Position numbers and translations under genes: made by a program. A stretch of 27,746 bases of DNA, taken from contig JAFYGX010000189.1 in the NCBI GenBank assembly GCA_017543025.1, positions 1-27,746 of the forward strand, written 5' to 3'. How positions within the stretch are numbered: the first letter of the stretch is position 1; each line of letters begins with the position of its first letter. Shown here piece after piece: positions 8,026 to 15,161 of this stretch. The notes beneath the pieces are model-generated. The model was not told where the DNA came from. It was given only the letters and a program-made list of their open reading frames with translations, and made no database searches. Origin of the DNA: Solobacterium sp. (GTDB taxonomy: Bacteria > Bacillota_I > Bacilli_A > Erysipelotrichales > Erysipelotrichaceae).

Positions 8026-9182
8026 ATGAATGCAGAGCTGAAAAAAGATTATCTCTGGATCATACTGTTTCTGATCGTTTTTCTGAACGGTTTTGAAGCA
8101 GGCGGTTATCAGGCAAGTCTCTGGAGTGTCGGAAAGGACTTTGATCTCTCCGTCACAAAAATGGGTCTTTATGCCTCAATGGAGCTCTTTGCGACAATGC
8201 TTGCGCCGATCCTGCTGGGAAAATGGGCAGATGCTGTACGAAAAGACAGAAGTATTTCCGTTCTTCTGGCGCTTCAGCTGATCGCTTCCACAGCCATTCT
8301 GATTACCGCATCCAATCTGTTCTTTCTTGTGAGTATTTTCTTTCTGGGAATTACAACAAGCGCACTTCAGTTTATTTCCATCGCTGCTCTGGCGGATGCG
8401 TATCCGCTGAGCCGGGAAAAAAAGATTGCCTATATGACCAGCATGTATGCCGTTGGGGCTCTGATTTCTCCGCTGGCAGTGGATTTTATCTGCGGAACAA
8501 TCTCAGCTGGCGCACACTGTTCGGTGTACTCGCAGCTGGCAGTCTGATTTCACTGACCGGAATCATCCGAAACGGATGTGCTCCAAGAGAAGAAAAACCA
8601 GGCAAATCTGAACATCATACCGCCGGAACCTTTGTTCTCAGCGCTATTCTTCTGCTTTCTGTAATCATGTGTATCTATGTCGGATTCGAAAACGGCTTCA
8701 CTTTCTTTGTCGATACGCTCTTCACCGACGTATTTGCGGTTTCAACCGGCAAGTTCGCATTATCGCTGTTCTGGGCAGTCATGATTCCTTCCCGCATTCT
8801 CGTCGGACGTTATTCCAGATATTCCGGCCGGATTCTGATTGCCTCCATTCTGTTGATACCCGCATCGATGCTTGTGCTGTACAATGTTTCCAATCCCGAT
8901 CTCGTATTACTGCTGTGCATCCCGCTCGGCTTTGCCAGCGGTGCGATCTATCCGTGCGTACTGACGCTTGCACTTCCATATACCGGAACGAAAACCGCTA
9001 CAGCTACAGGCATCATCACCGCTGCTACCGGCATCGGAGGGGTTGTCTTTACCGCTCTTACCGGCTTTATGGCAGACCGGTTCGGTCTGCCGAATGCAAT
9101 GCTCATTCTGGTCAGCTTCTTTCTCATCTCATTCGCTGCGGCAATCGCTGTAGTGCGAAAAGAACCGCCCGCTGACCTATAA
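8026..9182 (+). pseudogene. MFS transporter with one-base frameshift
   Basis: Two overlapping frames together encode a complete major facilitator protein of about 385 residues with some 12 membrane helices. The first frame (from ATG 8026, GAGGAG upstream) carries helices 1-5 and the family loop GKWADAVRKDRS. Its sense is lost after SPLAV near 8480, and it stops at 8547. The second frame continues from 8481 with GFYLRNNLSWRTLFGVLAAG, matching the end of helix 5 and helix 6, through to ADRFGLPNA and stop 9182. One base is missing at about 8480/8481. The substrate is unknown; sugar- or drug-type MFS both fit. The aldo/keto reductase gene follows 10 bp later and is also frameshifted. Confidence 0.85.
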
Positions 9183-9192
9183 GGAGGAGAAA

Positions 9193-10111
9193 ATGAAACA
9201 CATTTCAATCAGATCATCCGCGCTGTGCATTCCGCCGATCGGTATCGGCTGTATGCGGATTGCCGGCATGCAGGAAGCAGAACTTGACACATTTGTGAAA
9301 ACCGCAATGGATCTCGGGCTCTGTTTCTTTGACCACGCAGATATTTTACGGCGGCGGGAAAAGCGAAGAACTGTTCGGCAGCCTGCTGAAGCAGGAACCG
9401 GGGCTTCGAAGCCGCATCATCCTGCAGTCCAAATGCGCAATTCATGACGGAATGTATGATTTTTCCAGAGAGTATATTCTGAATGCAGTTGATGGAATAC
9501 TGCAGCGCCTGAATACTGATTATCTTGATATTCTTCTGCTGCACCGTCCGGATGCGCTGATGGAGCCGCAGGAGGTTGCGGAAGCCTTTGATCTGCTTCA
9601 GGAAAGCGGCAAAGTGCATCAGTTCGGCGTTTCAAACATGAACCGGTTTCAGATGGAACTGCTGCGCGCTTCGCTGCATCAGGAGCTCTGCGTCAATCAG
9701 CTGCAGATGAGTCTTGCCCATACTCCGATGATTGATTCCGGCATCTGCGTGAACACACAATTCTCAGACACCTTCATGCGTGATGCGGGTACACTGGAAT
9801 ACTGCCGGCTCAACGATATGATTATTCAGACCTGGTCTCCGCTTCAGAAAGGTTTTTTCCAGGGTGTATTTCTGAACGACCCCCAATATGAAAAGCTGAA
9901 CGTGAAACTCTCAGAGCTTGCACAGAAGTACCAGGTTCAGCCAGATACAATTGCCTATGCGTGGCTGCTTCGCTACCCGACAAAAATGCAGATCATCACC
10001 GGCACAACAAAGCCGTCGCGTATTCGCAGCGCCGCTGCCGCATGCGATGTCGAGCTTACACGCAAAGAGTGGTATGACCTTTATACTGCCGCCGGAAACC
10101 GTCTTCCCTGA
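9193..10111 (+). pseudogene. Aldo/keto reductase with one-base frameshift
   Basis: GGAGGAG lies directly before ATG 9193. The N-terminal frame gives PIGIGCMRIAG, then LGLCFFDHADI. At a run of four T (9344-9347) the frame shifts, and the other frame continues with YGGGKSEELFGSLLKQ, to stop 10111. Deleting one T restores an aldo/keto reductase of about 305 residues with the family tetrad: Asp in FDHAD, Tyr of YGGGKSE, Lys of LQSKC and His of LLLHRPD. It also has the SNMNRFQ and later IITGTTKP (NADP-binding) segments. Such enzymes reduce carbonyls with NADPH; the substrate is unknown. An extra base in a homopolymer suggests either a recent mutation or a read error. It is probably co-transcribed with the MFS gene. 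Confidence 0.85.
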
Positions 10112-10425
10112 TGAAACGGACTCATTTCCATACACTGCATCTTCTCTCAGACAGAACAGATTCAGCTGACAGAATACTTTCTTGACATCAAAAAACCGAA
10201 TTCATCTTCCATACAGGCAGGGGAGAATTCTTCGGCTGTCACATAAAACACGAAAAACCGAGACCTTACGGAACAGGTTCCGGCTTTTCCATCAAGAATA
10301 AAAACAAAGGTTTCGTTATCCGTCTGGCTTTGGATAACAAGCAACATTATGTAGTATTATTCACAGAACAACCGATTAATACGGCATTTTCCTGGTTCTG
10401 CCATTACTATCCGATGCTTCCTTGA
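10111..10425 (+). pseudogene. Open frame interrupted by TGA, unknown
   Basis: ATG 10111 overlaps the reductase stop (TGATGA). After 24 codons (MKRTHFHTLHLLSDRT...) there is TGA at 10183-10185. The same frame then stays open for 79 codons, reading HQKTEFIFHTGRGEFFGC, then YGTGSGFSIKNKNKGFVIRLALDN, ending HYYPMLP. The downstream part has a protein-like composition but no good start of its own. I do not recognise it. It may be a third broken gene of this operon or chance coding. Confidence 0.35.
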
Positions 10426-10439
10426 AAAATATTCACTAG

Positions 10440-10701
10440 TTATTCAGGGCAGTCGCACATTTCTTTGATTGTATTTTGCACAAATACAGGAAGATGACGA
10501 TATTTCAGTATCAGGGTCTTCTCTTCTTCGGTAAGAGAAATTGAGGAGACTTTTCCTTCATACGTTAAAATCTCCTCCTGTGAGATCTTCGATACTGCAG
10601 TCCAAAGCAACAGCCAATTTCCTAAGCTGTTCTTCCGGTATGCGCCTGACATCGCCATTCTCATAATGAACAATGATACAGTGCCCTGCAGACCTGTTCA
10701 C
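10440..10701 (-). pseudogene. Decayed XRE-type HTH regulator
   Basis: Two frames together carry pieces of an XRE/Cro-like regulator. Frame one (GTG 10701 to TGA 10558) reads IVHYENGDVRRIPEEQLRKLAVALDCSIEDLTGGDF, which is the last helices of a lambda-repressor-like HTH with the typical YENGxxxIP and LA.ALxCSIEDLTG motifs. Frame two continues with YEGKVSSISLTEEEKTLILKYRHLP and ends at 10440, like the usual C-terminal tail. The shift is about one base near 10561-10570. The first HTH helices are missing or scrambled (residues VNRSAGHC precede the motif), so the gene looks dead even without the frameshift. Confidence 0.6.
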
Positions 10702-10715
10702 TCCCCCGGCTGTTT

Positions 10716-11021
10716 TTATTCTGCAGCGTTTCTGTTCATCACCCCAATCGCAATACAGTCAAACTGAAACATCACCGTACATTCTGTCTTCTCCTGAAAA
10801 TCCCGATAGATATATCCCGCCGAGTGCGTTCCCCGTGCGACAGTGTTCGTGCTGTTCGATACATATCCATATTTCGCGCCATTCTCCGAATATACCCCAA
10901 TGCATTCATCGTCAAAAGCATTCTCTTCTTTCCGAAGAATCAGATTCATCCCGGGCTTCACCAATTCCATTGAGTGAAATTCATCCAGATGTCCGATTGT
11001 GATATATGTCTGTTCCATCAT
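10716..11021 (-). CDS. HIRAN-domain protein
   Basis: A 101-residue protein starting at ATG 11021 with GGAGG 5 nt upstream. The whole protein matches a stand-alone HIRAN fold: PGMNLILRKEENAFDDECIGVYSENGAKYGYVSNSTNTVARG. This has the G..L.L..E..N..D...I.V....G...GYV pattern of the domain that, in SNF2-type helicases, recognises DNA 3' ends or damaged or stalled DNA. Stand-alone bacterial copies are common and of unknown role. The decayed XRE gene lies just downstream in the same direction. Confidence 0.75.
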   Translation of the reverse strand: MMEQTYITIGHLDEFHSMELVKPGMNLILRKEENAFDDECIGVYSENGAKYGYVSNSTNTVARGTHSAGYIYRDFQEKTECTVMFQFDCIAIGVMNRNAAE

Positions 11022-11079
11022 GTGTTCCTCCTTTACGGCTGCAGAATACTATCTGCCGGACGCAAAAATATGCGCAGGC

Positions 11080-11104
11080 AATCTGAAAATCCCGGGTTCA
11101 GATT
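11080..11104 (-). terminator. Stem-loop between acetyltransferase and HIRAN genes
   Basis: AATCTGAA (11080-11087) and TTCAGATT (11097-11104) form an exact 8-bp stem with a 9-nt loop. No T-run follows on the minus strand, so it may be a processing or attenuating hairpin instead of a true terminator. Confidence 0.35.
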
Positions 11105-11109
11105 CTCAT

Positions 11110-11667
11110 TCACAGCTGATTCTTTCTGAAATCAGAATCAAGAATCCCGTAGATATAATAGTCACACCATGTATTCACCATTCTTCCCTGCCGGATCAGA
11201 CCTTCTCTGACATAACCGCATTTTTCCAGAATCCTGCATGAAGCGGCATTCCTGACATCAGCTTCCGTCCACAGCCGTTTCAGTTCTGTATTCTCAAAGC
11301 AGAATGCCGTCATGGCAGAAAGGCTTTCTGTTCCATATCCCTGTCCATGAACGGTTTTGGATAATCTGACTGCAATCTGTGCCATTCGGTCGTGGTCGAT
11401 CCGATAAATCCAGATATCACCAATCACCTTGTCAGTGCTCTTTTCCGCAATGCCGAGATGAAAGCTCTTATTTGGCGCTGCTTCCTTTTCAAACATCAGA
11501 TCCGGATTTTTTACGGTTTTGCCCGGTCCTTTTCCCCAGTATTTGTATATTGATTTATCAGGCATCCACTCCCTGAGCGCATCTGCGTCCGATCCTGTCA
11601 TTGGTCTGATGACCAGTCTGTCCGTTATGATTGTCGGTTTGTCATAAATGTAGTCCTGAAGAGCCAT
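11110..11667 (-). CDS. GNAT acetyltransferase (RimJ/RimL-like)
   Basis: A 185-residue protein with GGAGGAAGG upstream of ATG 11667. It starts TDRLVIRPMTGSDADALREWM, the typical opening of the RimJ/RimL-type GNAT group, and carries motif A as VRLSKTVHGQGYGTESLSAM (acetyl-CoA pyrophosphate loop QGYGTE). Motif B follows in LWTEADVRNAASCRILEKCGYVREG. These enzymes move acetyl groups from acetyl-CoA to amino groups of proteins or small molecules; the acceptor cannot be told. It heads the minus-strand set with the HIRAN gene. Confidence 0.85.
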   Translation of the reverse strand: MALQDYIYDKPTIITDRLVIRPMTGSDADALREWMPDKSIYKYWGKGPGKTVKNPDLMFEKEAAPNKSFHLGIAEKSTDKVIGDIWIYRIDHDRMAQIAVRLSKTVHGQGYGTESLSAMTAFCFENTELKRLWTEADVRNAASCRILEKCGYVREGLIRQGRMVNTWCDYYIYGILDSDFRKNQL

Positions 11668-11785
11668 ATTGTATCCTTCCTCCGTTATTCAGTCTTTGAT
11701 ACATATGATTCTGCAAAGTGCCATTTTATACTTCAACCCCTGCGGATGGGAGTGTAAGCTGTAACGGGTTCAGAATGGACCCGAA

Positions 11786-11817
11786 ACAAAAAGATGATCC
11801 CCTCAGGAGAATCATCT
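11786..11817 (-). terminator. Intrinsic terminator of the PP2C-type phosphatase gene
   Basis: On the minus strand AGATGATTCTC (11817-11807) pairs, with two or three G-T pairs, with GGGGATCATCT (11802-11792), followed by TTTTTGTTT. It lies 60 bp after the stop codon. Confidence 0.75.
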
Positions 11818-11876
11818 GGTATTTTTCGGCAGACCCGGTAATTATTACTGCTTTCCGCTCTATATCTTCCGGGCTC

Positions 11877-13490
11877 TCACTCATTCTGCATGCAGTCTTT
11901 TCCGAAATAGCAAAGTGCCAGCATGGTTGTATCATCAAACCTCGGTTCATCCTTTACAAATTCAGCAAGTGACTGGGTAACAGTACTGATCAGTTTCTCC
12001 GGATCATTTTCCTGTACGGTATTCAGCGAATCAATCAGACGCTCGCATGTAAACTGATTCTTTTCCGCATCCACCGCCTCAACCGCGCCGTCCGTATAGA
12101 CGAATAGTGTATCTCCGGGATTCAGATTCAGTTCATAATCAACGAACTTCGTCTCGGGCATCGCGGCAAGCGGCAGTGTATGCTTATCTTTCAGCAGCTC
12201 AAACTGCTGACCGGCTCTGCGCACAGCCGGGTATTCATGTCCGGCATTCGCCGCATAGCCCTGTCCGGTTTCAATATCAAGAATCATCATCCACACTGTT
12301 ACAAACTGGCCTGATTCATTGCCATCACAGAGCTTGTCATTGATATCATAGAAAATCTCTTTCGGAGTCCCTCCGAATTCCGCTCTGATTTTCAGCAGTG
12401 TATTGACTCTCGCCATAAACAGCGCTGCTGAAACGCCCTTGTCCGACACATCCGCAATCACCAGTGCAAGATGCGTCTCATCAATCAGAAAGAAGTCATA
12501 GAAGTCTCCGCCAACGCCTCTGGCCGGCTCCATTGAAGCATAGATGGAAAACCGCTTCTCATCCGGGAACGGCGGGAACGTGCTCGGCAGCATATCCGTC
12601 TGGATTCTCGCCGCAACACTCAGCTCTGTACGAATCTTCTCTTTCTCTTTGGTCACCGTTTCCAGCCGCCTGAAATAATCTTTCAGATCACTGTCCATCT
12701 GAGAGAAGGAATCCGCCAGGTCTTCCAGTTCATCTCCTGTGTGAATATCCACTTTGAAAGGCTCCGATGCATCTCCGTCAGCCAGATGTCCGACAACTCC
12801 CTTTGTCGCATTGTTCAGCTTCCGGATCGGCACAACCACATTCTTATACGATTTCATGGAGAATATGATTGCCGCAAGGAGCGTCACGGTTCCGATTACA
12901 ATCGCATTGAACGTCAAAATTGAAATCAAGGACTCCTTCAGATCATTCGCATCCATATCCGCCCCTACCACAGCGACTATTTTTCCGCTGCTGTTGTAGA
13001 TCGGATACATCAGAGTTGCCAGAAGGCCATAGTCCACTGTTTCTTCAATCACCAGAGACCCTTCCGGATTCCCGTGAAATGCCTCCTGGATTGACCTCCG
13101 GTTCTGTGGTGTCTGATACGTTTCATGTTCACCGAACTGCGCATTCTCAATTGAATTCGTTCCATCCCAGATGTAGACATAATCTTCCTCCCTCGGAACG
13201 ATCACATAAAAATATTTCAGTCTCGAGTTCGCCAGCTGTGTGTCCAGATAATTCTGTACGAGCAGATAATAACCGTCCTTCGTTCCGTTCACGTAATAAT
13301 CTTCAACACGGTCGCCGTCAATAAAAGCGGCGGCACTTTTCAGATATGCCTCCACATCATCATATACGCCGGCCTGTTCTACGAAATAAGTCCAGATCGT
13401 AAGACAAACTGTTGTTATGATAATGACCGACAGGCCAAAGGCCAGAATGCCGATCATCAGTTTTGTACCGAGTTTACTTCTCTGTTTCAT
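11877..13490 (-). CDS. Membrane PP2C/SpoIIE-type serine phosphatase with extracellular sensor
   Basis: A 537-residue protein with membrane helix 1 (about 12-34), an extracellular sensor of Cache type (about 40-190, with LKYFYVIVPREEDYVYIWDG and MYPIYNSSGKIVAVVGADMDAND), membrane helix 2 (about 193-212) and a HAMP linker (about 213-275). A coiled segment follows, then a PP2C/SpoIIE phosphatase domain (about 290-530). The metal-binding motifs are intact: GVGGDFYDFF (Asp329, Asp332), IADVSDKGVSAA (Asp350) and FDDTTMLAL near the end. Such RsbU-like proteins dephosphorylate an anti-sigma-antagonist type partner; no STAS or anti-sigma gene is beside it. It is divergent from the HTH-cytidylyltransferase gene. 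Start ATG 13490 has only a weak Shine-Dalgarno site. Confidence 0.9.
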   Translation of the reverse strand: MKQRSKLGTKLMIGILAFGLSVIIITTVCLTIWTYFVEQAGVYDDVEAYLKSAAAFIDGDRVEDYYVNGTKDGYYLLVQNYLDTQLANSRLKYFYVIVPREEDYVYIWDGTNSIENAQFGEHETYQTPQNRRSIQEAFHGNPEGSLVIEETVDYGLLATLMYPIYNSSGKIVAVVGADMDANDLKESLISILTFNAIVIGTVTLLAAIIFSMKSYKNVVVPIRKLNNATKGVVGHLADGDASEPFKVDIHTGDELEDLADSFSQMDSDLKDYFRRLETVTKEKEKIRTELSVAARIQTDMLPSTFPPFPDEKRFSIYASMEPARGVGGDFYDFFLIDETHLALVIADVSDKGVSAALFMARVNTLLKIRAEFGGTPKEIFYDINDKLCDGNESGQFVTVWMMILDIETGQGYAANAGHEYPAVRRAGQQFELLKDKHTLPLAAMPETKFVDYELNLNPGDTLFVYTDGAVEAVDAEKNQFTCERLIDSLNTVQENDPEKLISTVTQSLAEFVKDEPRFDDTTMLALCYFGKDCMQNE

Positions 13491-13582
13491 TCCATCACAT
13501 CCGTTGTTCCAGCTTTTTCTTTATCTGTTTCTGCCTCAGACGGCAGTATGACAGGCGCTCAGCGCGGATTGCCCGAACTTCA

Positions 13583-13611
13583 TTGCACCTGTTCGTTGCT
13601 TACCATATTAT
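13583..13611 (+). promoter_or_regulatory. Promoter upstream of the HTH-cytidylyltransferase gene
   Basis: TTGCAC (13583-13588), a 17-bp spacer and TATTAT (13606-13611). It would give a leader of about 200 nt. On the opposite strand the same bases hold TATAAT (13612-13607), a possible -10 for the phosphatase gene but without a good -35. The rest of 13491-13824 shows no convincing larger gene. Confidence 0.5.
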
Positions 13612-13750
13612 ACAGTCTCTGCATCCTGCAATCACAGAAAAAGACGGACATGCATTCTGGTAATCGCGTTCTGTATCTTCCGTTCGATGCCCCCTTCTCT
13701 GCGCAGCCTTCCATCTCCTCACACCGTTTCCTTTTGTCCGGTATCGTGCT

Positions 13751-13822
13751 ATGAATAATTCATGCAAAACACTGAACCTGCTCTCTTCCGAACTGGAAGA
13801 TCAGTATGATCCGGAGGAATAA
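13751..13822 (+). CDS. Possible 23-codon leader ORF
   Basis: An ATG-to-TAA frame of 23 codons (MNNSCKTLNLLSSELEDQYD..) ends two bases before the HTH-cytidylyltransferase start. Its last codons (CCG GAG GAA) contain that gene's Shine-Dalgarno site. Its first 13 bases form an exact interrupted palindrome, ATGAATAATTCAT. It has no strong ribosome site of its own. Translation of it would control access to the next gene's start. This is tentative. Confidence 0.3.
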   Translation: MNNSCKTLNLLSSELEDQYDPEE

Positions 13823-13824
13823 CG

Positions 13825-14721
13825 ATGGAATTGAACAGAAAACAATTTGATATACTGGTGGCCCTTGCGTTTTCTGACTCTGCGCCTACGCAGCGGGAAC
13901 TGGAAAAGAGTACCGGTCATAGTCTCGGTACGGTAAACCGGGTGCTCAGAGAGTTAAGTGAAGCCGGCTTTGCCGAGAACGGAAGAATCACGAATGCCGG
14001 CATAAATGCCCTGGAGCCCTATCGGGTTAAGCGAGCCGTTTTTATTGCGGCCGGATTCGGCACCCGACTGGTGCCGATTACATTCAACACACCGAAACCG
14101 TTAGTACGGGTTCATGGCATACGGATTATCGACCGGCTGATCGATGCGTGTCTGGAAGCCGAAATCAACGAGATTTACATTGTACGCGGATATCTGAGCG
14201 AACTGTTTGATCAGCTTCTCTACAAATACCCGATGATCCGGTTTCTTGAAAATCCGGTTTATAACGAAGCCAACAACATCAGCTCTTCTCTGGTGGCTCG
14301 CTATATGCTTTCCAACGCCTATGTATTCGAAGCGGATCTTCTGATCTCAAACCCGAAAATCATTCAAAAATATCACTATACATCTGATTTTCTCGGCATT
14401 AAAAAGCAGCGTTCAGACGACTGGTGCTTCCGGGTAAAGGACGGCATCATAACGGAAGAAAAAGTCGGCGGAGAAGGAGATGATATCTGGCAGATGGTCG
14501 GCATTTCCTACTGGAATGAAGCCGATGGTCACAAGCTCTCGCAGGATATTGTCGATGTATACAACTCCCCGGGCGGCAAGGAACGCTATTGGGAACAGGT
14601 ACCGCTGGTATACCGGAAAGAACACTACGCCGTGGAAATCCGCGAGTGCCATGAAGAAGATATCGTGGAGATCGATACATTCAACGAACTCAAAGCGATT
14701 GATAAAACATACGACGTCTGA
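13825..14721 (+). CDS. Winged-HTH / LicC-PntC-like cytidylyltransferase
   Basis: A 298-residue two-domain protein with GGAGGAATAACG before ATG 13825. Residues 1-65 form a MarR-like winged helix (FDILVALAFSDSAPTQRELEKSTGHSLGTVNRVLRELSEAGF). Residues 68-298 are a nucleotidyltransferase of the choline-phosphate cytidylyltransferase family: AAGFGTRLVPITFNTPKPLV (nucleotide loop and Lys91), VRGYLSELFDQLL, the acidic FEADLLI, DDWCFRV, VGISYWNEADG and VEIRECHEEDIVEIDTFNEL. LicC makes CDP-choline for cell-surface phosphocholine; the related PntC makes CMP-2-aminoethylphosphonate. The HTH suggests the enzyme also acts as, or derives from, a regulator. It is a clear paralogue of the C-terminus of the permease fusion at 19563-22139, including the shared joint ALEPYRV(K/R). 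Confidence 0.85.
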   Translation: MELNRKQFDILVALAFSDSAPTQRELEKSTGHSLGTVNRVLRELSEAGFAENGRITNAGINALEPYRVKRAVFIAAGFGTRLVPITFNTPKPLVRVHGIRIIDRLIDACLEAEINEIYIVRGYLSELFDQLLYKYPMIRFLENPVYNEANNISSSLVARYMLSNAYVFEADLLISNPKIIQKYHYTSDFLGIKKQRSDDWCFRVKDGIITEEKVGGEGDDIWQMVGISYWNEADGHKLSQDIVDVYNSPGGKERYWEQVPLVYRKEHYAVEIRECHEEDIVEIDTFNELKAIDKTYDV

Positions 14722-15161
14722 TACTCCCCATAACTGAAACCACGCGGCAGATAAGGACCGGGTATGCATCGTACCGCTCTGCGTTTTATCCGCTTGCGTG
14801 CAACTGTATATTTCTGTCGCAGTCCGATTGACAGGTTCAGATGGCTTTCCGCACATTCCGACACTCGCAGGGTAACGGAAAGCCTTTTCTGTTGCGACAG
14901 CACAGATTCAGCCAATGCGAAACCCTGCAGAGGAAACAGGCAGCTGACAGCCATTCTGCCGCTGAAAAGCCACTGGTATAAAAGACTTGTCTCAGCTGCA
15001 GCAGCGCTGACTGTATGGCTGAACAAAACCTAAAAAAGAAAAGGGTATACCGGTGAGTTCATGATAAACTGAATAACTGTACCCTCGCGCTTTATTCAAC
15101 TTGAGAGAAAGCGGAACTCCGTTTCAAAAAACCGCTGATACAGGAAAGCAGGTGTCGCAAA
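14722..15161. other. Intergenic region with a terminator, no recognised gene
   Basis: Apart from the terminator at 14843-14888, this stretch has only low-quality open frames (for example a 14764-15033 frame rich in Arg and Cys, without a ribosome site). AGGGTA (about 15043-15048) and TACCCT (about 15079-15084) form a weak inverted repeat upstream of the diguanylate cyclase gene. No clear -35/-10 pair was found. Confidence 0.4.
14843..14888 (+). terminator. Terminator downstream of the HTH-cytidylyltransferase gene
   Basis: A perfect 9-bp stem, GGCTTTCCG (14843-14851) with CGGAAAGCC (14876-14884), a 24-nt loop and TTTT. It lies 120 bp after the stop codon. The long loop and short T-run make it moderate. 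Confidence 0.6.

Noticed and set aside
7802..8026. 74-codon minus-strand frame upstream of the MFS gene
   Set aside because: No ribosome site and no protein-like motif; it lies in a divergent promoter region.
10269..10282. CGGAA/TTCCG hairpin with GCTTTT as terminator of the reductase
   Set aside because: Short stem and mixed T-run inside an open frame; not convincing.
14764..15033. 89-codon plus-strand frame
   Set aside because: Arg/Cys-rich random composition, no ribosome site, and it contains the terminator at 14843-14888.
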